Below the pieces are notes generated by a model. That model ran no database searches, was not told the origin of the DNA, and saw nothing but the letters and a program-made list of their open reading frames with translations. Below are positions 28,488-41,159 of a DNA stretch of 64,000 bases, piece after piece. This DNA comes from Clarkia xantiana subsp. parviflora (Eukaryota > Streptophyta > Magnoliopsida > Myrtales > Onagraceae), in contig JAPTYO010000015.1 in assembly GCA_036873135.1 (NCBI GenBank), forward strand, positions 679,339 to 743,338, written 5' to 3'. How positions within the stretch are numbered: position 1 is the first letter of the stretch; each line of letters begins with the position of its first letter. The translations under genes and the position numbers were made by a program.

Positions 28488-31160
28488 ATGTCTGGTAAGG
28501 ATTTTTCCTTCATTGCTTGTTCATCTTTTCCTTATTTATAGCTTTCCAAGAATCCCACTGTGTTTTCCTTGCTATTGTTACTTTTCAGACTGCGGGTCCA
28601 GCTCTGAGGGGAGAAAGCCTTTTAATTTTGATTATGCTCTGAATGAAATCTCCAATACTGCCTATGATGCAGCTCTCCGAGAGGGGTGCATCACTTCTAC
28701 TTGGGAACCCCGTTTCCCGTATCCTTGGCCTCGCCCCTCGGGTAACCCTGAGGTTACTCGTCCCCAAAAAGGGGAGGTATTTGTCTCTACGGGGCAAGTA
28801 TCAGCGGGGATCAGATTCCCCTTCTGTGGTAATCTGGTCGAGATGTGCCAGCATTACAAAACTCATCCAACCACCTTCTCCCCACATGCCATTCGCCTGT
28901 GGAATGCTTTCCAGGTCCTCTGCTTCCGGCAGAAATGGGTCTACAGCCTCCAACTCTTCCGAACTTTCTACGGGATGAAGTGCAACGAGGCTGGGGTTTG
29001 CGCCTTCTATCCTCAGATGCCCAAGTGGAGTAAGCAGCAGCTTGCACGGTGTAACTGGACCAATGACACCTGGAAGGTGGTCAAGGGTCGGGGACTCCTG
29101 GTTGACACGGGGTCCGACAACAGTGGTTGGAAGAGGAGCTACTTCTTCATCCAACACTCCTCGATCCCATGGCCACGATGGGAGGTGGCAGCAGACTCCC
29201 CGCCTGCCTTCCACACCTATACCGATGATGATTTCCAAACTCTTCAACTCATCCAGCTTTACCGATGGGGGGAGTCCTACACTCCCCTCGACGCCAATTC
29301 CCTCGTGGAGCGGGACCTGGTGAACGCCGGGATCCGACGCCGGCAACTTTTCGACGGCCCTTCCAATATGGTTCCCTGGGTAAACTTCTAACTCTTTTTC
29401 GTTTACTGTTTGCAGCCAGAGGGTATCTGTGCTGACCGATCTATTCCTTAAGCAGGGGGAGACTGATGCTGTCCGCCCCTCGCGGAAGAGGAAGTCCGCC
29501 AAGAAGGCTGCTGCTCAGTCGGGGTCTCCTTCTGCGGAGCAACCCAAGCGGAAGCGGGTGGAGCTGGACCAACTCTTCGACGTCCAGAATGTTGAAGAAG
29601 TTAAAAAGCTCCGACTCGCTATTAAATCGTACAGGAGGATGGTCCCGAGGGATTTGATTCCTTCGACCAAGGAGGCCCGTATTGCTGACGTTAGACGGAT
29701 CCTTCGAGGCGAAACTCCTCGTGTCCTGAAGGCGGGCTACTACCACTATCATGGGAAGGATCAATACGTCTCCCGACGTATCGTTTGGTGTAAGAATACT
29801 GATGAACTCCCTGACTACATTTCTGAAGCCTCTCATCCTCCAGGTGCAGGTCGTTCAGGAGCTCCATCGGGTGCTGAAGCTTCCGCGGATGCACCGTCTT
29901 CAACAGGGGCGCCTCCCTCAGCTGGGGAGAAAACCCCGACCGACGAGCAGTTTCGTCGGGTGGAAAGCTTGGACTCCTCCGAGGAGACCGCTGAGGGTGG
30001 TTCCCTTCGTCGTCGTCGGAGGACGGGGCAGTCTCCCTTGAAACCAACCTCTCAGGGGCTGCCCCCTTCATCTTCTCCGCAGCAGCGGCCACCATCGCCC
30101 ATCCACAACTTCACTCCTTCCCCCGTCCGGGTCGAGATGGAGGCATGCCCCTCCACGATTTGTCCTCCTCCTCCTGTCCCTCTCGATGGGAGTTTCTATA
30201 GGCCCTTCGACCCCTCACAAGTGAATGCCCCCTGGACTCCCATCCAGACACTGCAAGGAGTCCCGCTCCGACAAGGGGAGCAGCACCAGGACCTGGCCCT
30301 GCATCTGCTGGCAGGCTCGATCCTGCCCACCATGCGGTACCCGATTTCCCTGAATCGGACTGCTATGCATCGGGATGTCAGAGAGATGTCCCTGCGTCGG
30401 ATAGAGGTAAAACTTCGCTTCTCTCTTTTCATTGGTAAATCTCGTTGTTTGTCTATTAACACTTTTCTTTCTTCTATTGTAGGAGCTCGGGGACTTCAAC
30501 CGTCTTTTCGGGTACCTCATCGCCTATGATGAGTCCCGGGAGCGGGACCGGGTGGCCATGGACAAGCTTAAGGAGGATCTTGCAGCCTCCAAATCTTCGC
30601 GGGGGAAACTCGCCACGGAGCAGGCCGCCCTTGTCCAAAAGGTTCAGGACCTCCAAAAGCAGGTCGGGGACTTCGAGGGGATCCTGAGGCAGGAGCGACA
30701 GGAGAGGCAGGAGAGGCAGGCTGCTGAGGACAAGCTGGTCCTCGAGAAGAAGGCTCTGGAGGAGCAAGTCGCGGGGTTTCCTGCGCAGCTGGTCGAGGCG
30801 GAGGCCAAGGGCCGGGAGGATTATCGGAGGTCCGAGGACTTCCAGGCTGATGCTATGAAGTTCTTTGGCGCGGAGGTGGAGAACACTCTCTTCAATGCGG
30901 TTGAGGAGCTCCACCTGGAGTATGGCGACGCCATCAACTTTGACAAGTCTCCTTCCCTCGCTCCCTTTGCGAAGAAGTACTTTGCTCTTTCCGAGGAGAG
31001 TGATGGGGGGAGTACCCCCGTAATTGTTGAAGACGCCTCTGAGCTTCCAAGTGCGGATGCCCCGATAGTCGATCCTCCCGTGGCCAACCCTGTGGAACCT
31101 TCTGCTACCGACTCCGCGGACCCAGCTCCTGCCGATGTTGCCGACAAGGACCAAGCTTAA
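28488..31160 (+). CDS. Element C antisense gene (aORF), four exons, open
   Basis: Predicted exons: 28488-28494 (ATGTCTG), 28589-29379, 29420-30406 and 30483-31160, about 820 aa in total. The introns begin GTAAGG, GTAAAC and GTAAAA and end TTTTCAG, GCAGCCAG and TTGTAG. All phases fit, and the four splice sites recur in element E. Exon 2 (about residues 3-266) holds the conserved part, including FSPHAIRLWNAFQVLCFRQK and WPRWEVAAD; it resembles the family annotated as putative gypsy-type transposon protein (Pfam Transposase_28), by recall rather than search. Exon 3 starts with a basic nuclear-signal-like KRKSAKK and is Pro/Ser-rich, with LALHLLAGSILP. Exon 4 is a coiled coil with an acidic Pro/Ala tail ending ADKDQA. 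Function unknown; a DNA/RNA-binding or regulatory role is only inferred. Confidence 0.75.
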
Positions 31161-31299
31161 TCATTCATCTTTAGAGTCCTTGTATTTTCTTCTCTTTTGT
31201 TATCATCGGGCATTTGAGCCCTTATCAACTATCAGACTTTCTCAGTTCCGATTTTCTCAATGCACTTCTCAATTTTCGTACGTCATTCCCGACGATTTA

Positions 31300-31761
31300 C
31301 TAATTTGCGCCATTTAAGGCGAGTTATCATCCTGCACCACTTAAGGCGACTTAATCTCGTGCATCACTTAAGACGGCTTAATGTCGTGCACCACTTAAGG
31401 CGACTTTTCAAGACTTAGAATAAATCCAAAACACATGCATCACTTAAGACGACTTAATCTCGTGCATCACTTAAGATGACTTTTTCGTGCACCACTTAAG
31501 GCGACTTTTCAATACTCAGAATAAATCTAAGAATCGTGCACCACTTAAGGCGACTTTTCAGCAAGCACCACTTAAGGCGACTTAATCTCGTGCACCACTC
31601 AAGGCGACTTTGATACTTAGCATAGATCTAAGAGTAACTCTGATTGGAAGCAACCTCTTTATTTATTGATGGCACAAAATTGGCTTACATCGAATTAAAT
31701 TATAAACAGCCTACACCACTTAAGGCGATTTTACATCGGGCACCACTTAAGGCGACTTTCT
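31300..31761 (-). repeat. CTTAAG minisatellite of element C
   Basis: Irregular tandem units of GCACCACTTAAGGCGACTT with spacers (ATCTCGT, TTCAATACTCAGAATAAATC). The array begins right at the gag-pol stop codon and runs towards the aORF end. Confidence 0.85.
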
Positions 31762-34700
31762 TCAAGCATGGTGTTTCTTCAAGTGTTCGCCACTAAAAGA
31801 ATGCTTTAACGTTCTGCCATCGAGGTCTTCCAACTTGTACGCATTTGGAGCTGGCATCCCCACGACCTTATAAGGTCCTTCCCATTTTGGTTACATCTTG
31901 TTGATTCGATCCAAAAGGGTGAACTCGTTGCGACGCCAAACCAGCTCCCCGACGAAAAACTGTCGGGACTTCACTCGCCGATTGTAGTACCTGGCCGTCG
32001 CCAAACGCATTCGAGCTTGGACTTCATCGGCTTCCCGCATCTTCTCTTCGAGTAAGTCCAAGTCCAGACGTCTCATCTCATCATTCGTCAAGGGCTCGTA
32101 ATATCTCATCCGATGGGACGCCACAGCTACCTCCACGGGGGCAACAGCCTCCGTGCCATAAACAAGGCCAAACGGAGTCTCCCCCGTTGATCGTTTGGGT
32201 GTCGTTCTAACAGCCCAAAGCACGTTTTCCAGTTTGTTCAGCCATTTGCCCTTCAAGGCATAGACCCTCTTCTTCAGGCCATCCATCACGATCTTGTTGG
32301 CTGATTCCACCTGACCGTTAGTCTGTGCATGGCGTACGGAAGCTGTCCGATCCTCGATGTTCAACTCCTCCAGGTATTCCCTCACCTGAGAGCCGTTAAA
32401 TGGTGGACCATTGTCGCTAATCACCACCTTAGGAATCCCGTATCTAGACACAATATGGGTCAGGAGGAACTTGACGATCTGGTTCCCCGTCGTTCTGGCC
32501 AACGCCTTTGCCTCTATCCATTTCGAAAAATAATCGATTGCTACAAGTAAATACTTACATTGACCTTGTGCTTGTGGAAGAGGTCCCACCAAGTCGATGC
32601 CCCATTGCGCGAAAGGTCACGCGCTCTTGATGGATGTCAGATTAGCGGCCGGAGCCACGATACTCGGGGCGTACCTCTGGCACGCGTCACAGGATCGGAC
32701 CAACGCCGTTGCTTCCTTGCTCATCGTAGGCCAATAATAGCCCAAGTTCAGCACTTTCCTCATAATGGATCGGGCTCCTTCATGACAAGCCGCGACCCCT
32801 TCATGCACCTCCTTCAAGATTCGATTTGTATCGGGTTCTGCCACACACTTCAAGTACGGAGTCGAGAACCAGCCCTTCTTGTACAGTTGATCGTCTAGCA
32901 TCACGTAATTAGCCGCGATCCGACGTATCCTGTCAGCTACTAGCTTATCATCGGGGACTGCCCCCGTAGCCAGGTATGCGACTATCGGGGTCATCCAAGT
33001 GGGCTCCTCCTCCGATCTTGCCTCAATAATGCACACCTTTGTCGGATCGATGGTCGATAAGATTACCTTCTCCAAGAAATGTACCTTCCGATCTTCTTCC
33101 AAGGGTGCCCCCAGGGCAAATTTGCTCAGGGCGTCTGCCTCTACGTTTTCCTCCCTAGGGATCGCCTCGATATCGAAGCTTTTGAAGCTCTCTTTCAGGA
33201 CTTGCACCTCGCGTAGGTATTTCTTCATTATCGGACTCCTCGCTTCGTATCGCCCTTGAACCTGGTTCACGATTAAAGTTGCGTCACACTTCACTCTCAA
33301 GTGATCGACTCCAGTGCCTTTAGCAATTTTTAGGCCCGTGATAAGAGCTTCATACTCCGCTTCGTTGTTTGTGGCCTTGAATGTTAAAGCCAAGGCGTAT
33401 CGGAGCGGTTCACCTTCACCCGGTGGTATCAACAAAAAGCCTGCTCCTGATCCGTCCGAACTCGAGGAGCCATCCGTTTACATTTTCCAGGTATTTTCCT
33501 CGTTTGGCTGTTCTGATTGCTCTGCCCTCTCTGGTTGTTCTTCCGTCGGGACCTCCATGGTTGCCCCCTCTACAGGGCCCGCTTCTTCTAGATCGGGGGC
33601 TGTAGATTCTGCTATGAAATCTGCCAATGCCTGACCCTTGATGGCCGTTCTTGGAGCAAAGTGTATGCGAAATTCACTAAGCTCTACTGCCCATTTCACT
33701 AATCTTCCCGACGCATCCGGTCGATTCAAAAAATGCTTCAAAGGCTGGTTTGTCAGCACAGTGATCTCGTGTGCGTGGAAATAAGACCTTAGCTTCCGAG
33801 CAGTAATAATCAACGCAAAGAGGTACTTCTCAACGGTAGGATAGTTCAATTCAGACTTGGCAAACGCCTTGCTTACATAATAGACGGGGACTTGATTACC
33901 CTCGACAATCTTTACTAACACAGAGCTAATGGAAAATTCAGAAACAGCCAAATAAAGGTAGAGCGGCTCGCCTGGAACCGGTTTCGCCAACGGCGGGAGG
34001 GTGCGAAGGTGCTGCTTGAGTGCTTGGGACGCCTCTTCACACTTGGCGGTCCACTCAAATTTCTTGTTGGCCCTCAGGACTTCGAAAAATGGCATTGATC
34101 GGTCGCTGGCTTTGGATAGGAAACGATTCATTGCAGCCAATCGGCCATTAAGCACTTGTACCTCCCGATGGTTTATCGGGGACTGCATCTCCTCAATCGC
34201 CCTCAGCTTCTCGGGATTCACTTCAATTCCTCTCTGGCTCACCATAAAGCCCAAAAACTTTCCTGAGTGGACTCCGAAGGCGCATTTCGTCGGGTTTAAA
34301 CGAACCTGATGAAGCCTCATCCGTTCAAATGCCAGGGTTAGGTTGTTCACATGATCCTCAGCTTGTCGGGACTTCACCAGCATATCGTCCACGTAAGCTT
34401 CCATGGTTTCCCCCAGCATATCTCCAAATAGCTTATTCACCATCCGCTGATAGGTTGCCCCGGCATTAATTAACCCGAAAGGCATGACATCGTAGTGATA
34501 GATGTCACTGTCTGCATAGAATGCTGTGTGAGGAGCATCCTCCTTGGCCATCTTGATCTGGTTGTAGCCTGAGTACGCATCCATGAAGCTCAACAGCTCA
34601 TGTCCCGACGTGGCATCCACCAACTGGTCAATTCTCATGAGTGGGTAACAGTCCTTTGGGCAAGCCTTGTTCAGGTCACGGAAATCCACACACATCCGCC

Positions 34701-37352
34701 ATTTCCCATTAGTCTTCTTCACCAGCAATGGATTAGCGACCCAAGTCTGGAATCGGAGTTCTTTAATAAACCCAGCATCGAGCAACCTGCCCACCTCCTG
34801 CTGGATCGCGATCTTCTTATCTGTGCCCATCGGACGCCTTTTCTGCGTAATAGGCTTGATTGCGGGGTCTATCTTCAGCTCGTGTACGATCACATCGGGA
34901 TTGATTCCCGGCATGTCGCTCGGGGACCAGGCAAACAGTTCCTTGAACTCTTTCAGCAACTCAACCAATTTTTGGGCTGTCTCCTCAGTCAGAACAGACC
35001 CGATTTTCACCTTCCTCTGGGGTCCGTCGATCTCGACTTCTTTCAGATCTTCTACGGGGGCGGCACGCCCAAACTCCTCTCTAGGATCTGTGTCTGTCTG
35101 GAGGACAGTCATGGCCTCTCGTCTCCTCCTTCGGGTGGCATTAACATAAAATTTTCGGGAAGCCACCTGGTCGCCCTTGACCTCTCCGACTCCGTGGTCG
35201 GTCGGGAACTTCATCTTCTGGTGCACTGTCGAGGCAACCGCCATCAGGGGGTTAATGGTGGTTCTCCCAATGATCGCGTTGTAAGTCCCTGCGGAATCAA
35301 CTACCACGAACTCCACGTTCCTCCTTTCTGATTTCCACCCACTACCAAACTCCACTGGTAAGGTGATTACTCCTAGCGGATAGGAGGTTGAGCCGGAGAA
35401 CCCGACCATCGGGAATTTTTCCTCCTTCAGATCTTTCTTCGTTTTTCCCATGGCCTCCAGCGCGTCCATAAATAGAATATCGGAGGAGCTTCCCCCGTCG
35501 ATCAGAATTCGCTTCATTTCGAACCCGTCTACATCCAAGTTTACCACCAAGGCGTCGTCGTGCGGAGTTTCCACGCCTATGAGATCCTCCGACGAAAAGG
35601 AGATCACCATTTCTTCCTTCAGGGTCCAGGATCGGGACCTCTTACCCAGCACCACCGCTGTAGGTATTCTAGAGGCATAAACCTCTCGGGAGGATGAAGT
35701 ATCACCTCCAGCAGCAAACCCTCCGTGAATCACATTGATAGTGCCCTGTCTCTCCTTACGAGCACCGGATGACTCTGGGTCGGTTCTCTTCTTCTTTGGG
35801 GACCGATCTCGGGATCGGGAACGGGACCGCGATCGGGACCGAGAGCGGGATCGACACCGCTTATCCCCGACGAATTCCTTGAGCTTCCCCTTTTGGATCA
35901 GCTTTTCGATCTCCTTCTTCAGCTCCCGACAATGATTGGTGTCGTGACCGTTTGCGCGGTGAAATCGGCAGTAGCGATCCGTGCGAGATCCCAAGAATTC
36001 TCCGTCCTTCTTTGGGGGGGTACCTGGAGATACCTTGTCATTCCATGACCGTCAGTACCTCCGCCATGGAGCAGTTGAGAGGAATGTCGAGATCCTCCCG
36101 TTTATCCTTCCTTGAAGAACGCCTATCGTCCCTCCGATCAGAGCGGCCTCGATTCCGACTACTTTCGGGTTTCCCCTTTGACTTACGGTCGTCGACAGGT
36201 TTAACCGACTGCTTCCCTTTATTCGATTTCGGGGGCTCCAGCTCTCCCGCGGCTATCTTTGACTCCTGGACATCGATTTGCCGTTTCACCCTCTTCTGTA
36301 GTGCCTCCATATTCCACACAGCTTTTTCAGCTACACTGTGCATTAGGTCGGAACCGTAGGGGGCCATTAGGTGCCGAATGAATGTACGGATGGTTTCGCC
36401 TTCCGAGATTTCCTCGTCGATCTCCGCCACACTGGCAGTGTACCGCTGGTAATAGTGTGCCAGTGATTCGTCGGGCATTTGTACCACCTGGGTCAGGGAC
36501 CTCACACTCTTCAACAAACGTCTACGACCCTGGTACTGCTGAATGAACCGGTCGTGCATATCTGCCCAGCAAGTAATGCAGCCTGGGGGCAGACTAAAGA
36601 ACCAGGTCAGGGCTCTTTCTCCAAGTGTGTTTGGGAATAGCGTACACACTATATCTTCATTCGGGGCTCTTCCCAGACACGCCATGAGGTGCTTCTGGAC
36701 ATGACGAACCGGATCTCCTTCACCATCGTATTCCTTTATCGTGGGGATACCCAGCCCTGGCGGGGCTAGGGTGTCTATGAGTCGAGGAACGAAGGGATGA
36801 GTAGATCGATCCCTCAGCTCCGATACCAGCGGCTTCTGCTCTCCCATGCAGATGTTCACGATCTTTACCACCTGATCGGGGGTGATGGGACCATTCAGGG
36901 GAATGGTCCTGTGTTGTACCGGCCCTGGCCCATCAACCACGAATCTCTCCGGCTGAATGGACAACCTACTCCTGTCCTGACCTCGGGGCAGAGCTTCCTG
37001 TACGTTCCGAACCTCTGCTGGTGGGGCCACTTCTTCCAACGGGGGCATCTCCTCCTGCCTCCTCGCGGCCTCCCTCCAATCTAAGAGATCCTCCACAGCT
37101 GCCAAAAACATGGGCATGGCTTCTACCACGGCTCTTGTCAGGTCCGTAGCTGGGGGAGCCTCCTGCTCCCTGTTGCCCTGGTGCTGAGCGGCAATCTCTT
37201 CGGGACCTTCGTTATGCCCCCCCTGTCTGGGAGAGCTCAGCAGCGGGATGGTTCTGGTTTTCCTCCTGTTCCGGTAGTGAATTCAGAGTTGTTGCAGCAG
37301 GGTGACGGGAACCACCAGATTGTCCCTGTCTTCTTTGCTTGCCAGCCGCCAT
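31762..37352 (-). pseudogene. Element C gag-pol, broken
   Basis: Collinear with the element B gag-pol from the ATG at 37352 to the stop at 31762. Breaks seen: a frameshift in a seven-base C/G run at 37217-37223; a nonsense codon at the end of the 36038-37129 frame (Arg to stop relative to B) followed by a frameshift before 35994; nonsense at about 33476 (Tyr of YTDGS to stop), about 32614 (Trp of WPFAQW) and about 31889 (Ser before PKWEGPY). Remaining blocks: gag 36038-37129; knuckle, RS stretch, protease, RT and RNase H 33478-35994; archaeal RNase H and zinc region 32617-33435; integrase core 31891-32592. Motifs such as YVDD and the RS repeat are conserved, so decay is recent and by point events. 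Confidence 0.92.
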
Positions 37353-37390
37353 TGATCAAGTAGAAGGCATATCAGCTTTTTGTTTGATTC

Positions 37391-37405
37391 CCACAGAGGG
37401 CGCCA
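37391..37405 (-). other. Primer binding site of element C
   Basis: TGGCGCCCTCTGTGG on the minus strand, one base after the 5' LTR. It differs from the A and B sites by C for G at base 8. Confidence 0.8.
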
Positions 37406-37406
37406 A

Positions 37407-38122
37407 TGTTGGATCACGGTGGAACTCCGGCACAGACTCTGACGGCGATCCTAGCTCCTTTGCTCCACGCAATCCTGCAAGAGGGGATAGACCGGGCGGT
37501 GACCCAGAATCCCTCTCCGATGCTTAAATGAGTGTCTAGTACGAACTGGCAAGCAGTAATCTCAAAGAGTATAATTCAACGTAAGTCATCTGAGGTGATC
37601 TCTTGCCCTTTTATAGGCGAAGAGACACCTCAGTTACCTGGTGAACCGTTGGGGGTGGTTAGCCCGTATCCCGCGTATCTCGGGGATGATCCCGCCTATT
37701 TAGGCCATGATCTCGCTTATCTCGGCCACGCCCCGCGTATCTCGGCCACGCTCCGTGTATCTTAACCACATTCCGCGTATCTTGGCCACGCCCCGCGTAT
37801 CCCGGCCTTATCCTCTGATAACGAGTCCCGACTCCCGTCGGGGGCTCTAGAGTTATCTCGTTGTGTCACTGCTCGGGGCCCCTCGTCATCGTGACAGGGC
37901 CTATTCTTCTCAGGGATTCGTCATCGGGGCCTACTTAGAGGCTTTTCATCGGGAGCTTCCAGCTCGTCTATCGGGACCGACTCTGTCGGGACCTTTCATC
38001 ATCGGGACTCCATTCGTCGGGACCCTTTACCTTGACCATCTTGGCCTTCGTTCCGGGCCCACCGGGCCTATTTGCCGTTTCCTCGCTGTTAATGGGCCTA
38101 ACGGCTGTGACCGAACCCATCA
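37407..38122 (-). repeat. 5' LTR of element C
   Basis: 716 bp with TATAAAAG at 37608-37615 on the minus strand; about 11 differences from the 3' LTR. Confidence 0.93.
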
Positions 38123-38351
38123 GTATGGTTCTAAGATTAAATTTCAAGAACCTGTATTTTCGGTTCTGGTTCCGGGATAAGTTTTCGGGTACCCAAATAC
38201 CCGGAACCGAACCTTATATATTAAAATTAAAAAAATATTAAACATTTAACAAATTCAAAATTGTTGTGTTTATGGAAAATGCTGAAATTATTTTTATGAA
38301 TTTTACGGGTACAGTACTGACTTTAGTTTCAACTGGGTACCCAGAACTCCG
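38123..38351. repeat. Continuation of the hAT-like element after element C
   Basis: GTTCCGGG, GGGTACCC and CCCGGAACCGAACC motifs continue the sequence interrupted at 27212. It is cut off at about 38351 by a gypsy pol fragment, and no terminal inverted repeat is found on this side. Confidence 0.35.
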
Positions 38352-39030
38352 TAATAGCGGTTCTCGGAGCGAAATGAATACGGAACTCCGTAAGCTCGAT
38401 GGCCCATTTCACCAATCTCCCCGACGCCTCCGGTCGGTTCAAAAAGTGCTTCAAGGGCTGATTAGTTAGCACTGTCACCACGTGGGCATGGAAGTAAGGT
38501 CGTAGCTTTCGAGCGGCAACAATCAACGCAAAGAGATACTTCTCAATAGCGGGATAATTTATTTCAGACTTGGCAAACGCCTTGCTTACATAATAGACAG
38601 GCACTTGGTTGCCCTTGACAATCTTAATCAAAACAGAACTAACAGCAACTTCAGAAACAGCCAAATAGAGATAAAGCGGCTCGCCTGGAACCGGTTTCGC
38701 CAACGGCGGGAGGGTACGGAGGTGATGCTTGAGTGCTTGGAATGCCTCCTCGCACTTGTCGGACCATTCGAACTTCTTATGGGCCCTTAGCACGTCAAAA
38801 ATGGCATGGCTCGGTCACTTGCCTTGGATAGGAATCGATTCATCGCGGCCAACCGGCCATTCAGCACCTGAACCTCCCGATGGGTCTTCGGAGATTGCAT
38901 CTCCTCGATTGCTCGCAGCTTCTCAGGATTCACCTCGATTCCTCTCTGGCTCACCATGAACCCTAGGAATTTCCCCGAGTTCACCCCGAAAGCGCACTTG
39001 TCTGGGTTCAACCGAACCTGATGAAATTGT
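38352..39030 (-). pseudogene. Captured RT-RNase H fragment related to element B
   Basis: About 680 bp collinear with the RT end and RNase H of element B gag-pol (18943-19620 there). It contains SQRGIEVNPEKL, the LNRPEASGRLVKW segment and FAPRTAI. A one-base deletion near 38800 breaks the frame. Both ends are abrupt, with no LTR or other pol sequence attached, so it is an isolated fragment. Confidence 0.85.
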
Positions 39031-39451
39031 GGCAACAACAAAATATGGAAGACGACGAAAAATCTATCCCTCTAAGCGTGGTGGTTGACAAAATGCATGC
39101 TAAAAAAAATTTTAAATAATATATTTTACATAAATTATCTTCATTCAGTTAAAAAATGCACACTAAAAGAGGGTTTAGTACGTTAAGGGTATTATGCTCA
39201 TTTATTTGTAATTGCTGCGAATTATTGCACTCAGAGCAAACGACAAATGTCACGAAGCTAATTCAGCGAGTGAATTTCCAAAATAAGTTTAGTTACCGAA
39301 CTTATTCTCGAATTAGGACTCTTCAGAAACTAATTCTCAAATTAAATTTTTCTAATATTTTAATCATTTTCATTTACATCTTAAAATTTACATTTGTTAC
39401 TATTGTACCTAGACCGAAATATAAAACACAAAAAGTATGATAAAAAAAATA
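39031..39451. other. AT-rich noncoding DNA
   Basis: No gene or recognisable repeat; a short open frame at 39156-39440 has no supporting features. Confidence 0.35.
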
Positions 39452-40350
39452 GGGTTAAGAACCTATGAAATGTCTGAACTATCACTCATGTTAACGGGAG
39501 AGGTCTGAAATTTAAAAAGTTAATAACGGAGGTCTAAAATTTCAGTTTTGTTGATAACAGCGGTCTCCGTTAATTTTTTCCGTTAAAACTAACGGAAGTT
39601 GGTCACATGCTTGGCATGTGACCGGAAATAAAATAAATTTTCAAAAATGCTCTTCTATCAAGTGTGCCCCTCACATGCTTGAAGTGAAAAGATCAAAATG
39701 CCCTTGAAGCCACCACGGCTCCACCAACCCAGCTCTGGCGACCACCAACCGTACTCCAGCGACCACCAACGTACTCCGACGACCACCACCTTACTCCGGC
39801 AACCACCAACCGACTCCGGCGACCACCACCAAGGCTCCGATTAGGCCCAAATCGGAGCCACAGAGCTCCGATCTAGAGCTCTATGGCCCCGACCGGAGCC
39901 ACAGAGCTCCGATCGGAGTTTTTTTGCTGAGGTGTTGGCCGGTGTCGGGTCGCCGGAGCCGAGGTGGTGGTCGTCGGAGTCGGGTGGTGGTCGCTGGAGT
40001 CGGGTGGTGGTCGCTGGAGTCGGGTGGTGGTCGCTGGAGTCGGGTGGTGGTGGCTGGAGTCGGGTGGTGGTGGCCGGAGTCGGGTGGTGGTGGACGGAGC
40101 TGGGTGGTTTTAATTTGACTTTAGGGGTAAAACTGTCATTTCACATTTCCTTAAATAAGATATTAAATAAAAAAATATTAAAGGGGCAAAATGTCATTTC
40201 ACACAATTCTGTTAAATTTAACTCTAAAAATGGACGGAAAACCTCAAATCAACAAAATTGAAATTTCAGACCTCCGTTATTAACTTTTTAAATTTCAGAC
40301 ATCTCCCGTTAACATGGGTGATAGTTCATACCTTTCATATGTTCTTAACC
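39452..40350. mobile_element. Foldback Mutator-like MITE 2
   Basis: 899 bp, with ends GGGTTAAGAAC and GTTCTTAACC and the perfect 9-bp duplication AAAAAAATA (39443-39451 and 40351-40359). The halves are inverted copies (CATGTTAACGGGAGA... and TCTCCCGTTAACATG). The core has CACCAC/GTGGTGG clusters and AGCTCCGATCGGAG-like palindromes. It shares ends and core type with MITE 1 but has different outer sequence. No transposase. Confidence 0.85.
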
Positions 40351-40359
40351 AAAAAAATA

Positions 40360-40981
40360 TAAGGAAAGTAAAAGTTATATAGTAAAATTAAATCTAAATT
40401 TTAAAAATAAAATATGCTTAAAATAAATTATAAAAATATCATATAAAATGTAAAGAAACTAAATACTTGTGAATATTTTTTAAAATATGAAAAATAAAGA
40501 GTATGATCCAAAATGTCACGTTGAAGGTTATTTGACGAGGCGCCAATCGGTGTGAAAACTGGGTTGCAATCCAATTCAGAAAGGAGATGTGTCCAACTAA
40601 TTTGGTCGTAGAACCTCTTCTCCTCTGTTATCTATTTTATTTATTGCTAGATTGTACTCCAATTGAACTTTGTCAATTTTGTATTAATAAAGTATTATTC
40701 ATGGTCAAAAAAGAAAAATAAAAATGAAGATAAAATGTACATGAAACACCAAAGAAAAAATATAAAATTTATAAAATCATTTAAAATTAGTGATAAAAAA
40801 TAATGGATAGACTAGTATAATTTTGAAAAATCAATAAAATAAATTTAAGAATGGATTTTAGTTGGTATTTTTTTTTTAATAATATTAATGAATAATTTTA
40901 ATATCATAATATATTTGTTTCGGAAATATTTATTTTAAATTTTATCTTTTAACTTAAATACTTGTGTAAGAATCAAAATCT

Positions 40982-40984
<3 letters not shown>
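40360..40984. other. AT-rich noncoding DNA
   Basis: A stretch near 40560-40720 ends with ATTAATAAAGTATTATTCATGG and an A-rich run, like a polyadenylated 3' end, but its source is not recognised. The rest is featureless. Confidence 0.35.

Positions 40985-41012
<28 letters not shown>
40985..41012. repeat. (AT)n microsatellite
   Basis: An uninterrupted AT dinucleotide run of about 28 bases, directly at the 3' end of the SINE-like sequence. Confidence 0.9.
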
Positions 41013-41159
41013 TGCTTACTCCACACATAGGTCAGCACGTAAGGGGTAAAGTGCTGGCCGTGAACAATTTTCCATTCTCATAGTCCCATAGTCACTAGCT
41101 AGGATTGAACCCCTGACCTTTGGTTAAGGGATGAGGCGCTGAACCACCACACCATTGTT
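41013..41159 (-). mobile_element. tRNA-derived SINE
   Basis: On the minus strand the sequence begins AACAATGGTGTGGTGGTTCA (A-box-like TGGTGGTTCAGCG) and has GGTTCAATCC, the RNA polymerase III B box, about 40 bases later. It runs about 90 more bases into the (AT)n tail. Length and layout fit a plant SINE. Target duplications were not resolved. Confidence 0.6.

Larger units (their letters stand above)
27213..38122 (-). mobile_element. Element C: Tat-type LTR retrotransposon with broken gag-pol
   Basis: 10.9 kb on the minus strand, with a perfect duplication GTATG (27208-27212 and 38123-38127). The 716-bp LTRs differ at about 11 sites by eye, so it is older than B. Order as in B: LTR, PBS, gag-pol, CTTAAG array, antisense gene, PPT, LTR. 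Gag-pol carries several stops and frameshifts, but the antisense gene is open through four exons. C is closely related to D/E at pol and aORF. Confidence 0.95.

Noticed and set aside
39924..40261. Gly/Trp/Ser-rich ORFs
   Set aside because: They come from the GTGGTGG/GGAGTCGG tandem in the MITE core and shift with repeat number.
41013..41159. tRNA gene suggested by a B-box-like sequence
   Set aside because: No cloverleaf or anticodon arm could be drawn; it fits a SINE head with an (AT)n tail better.
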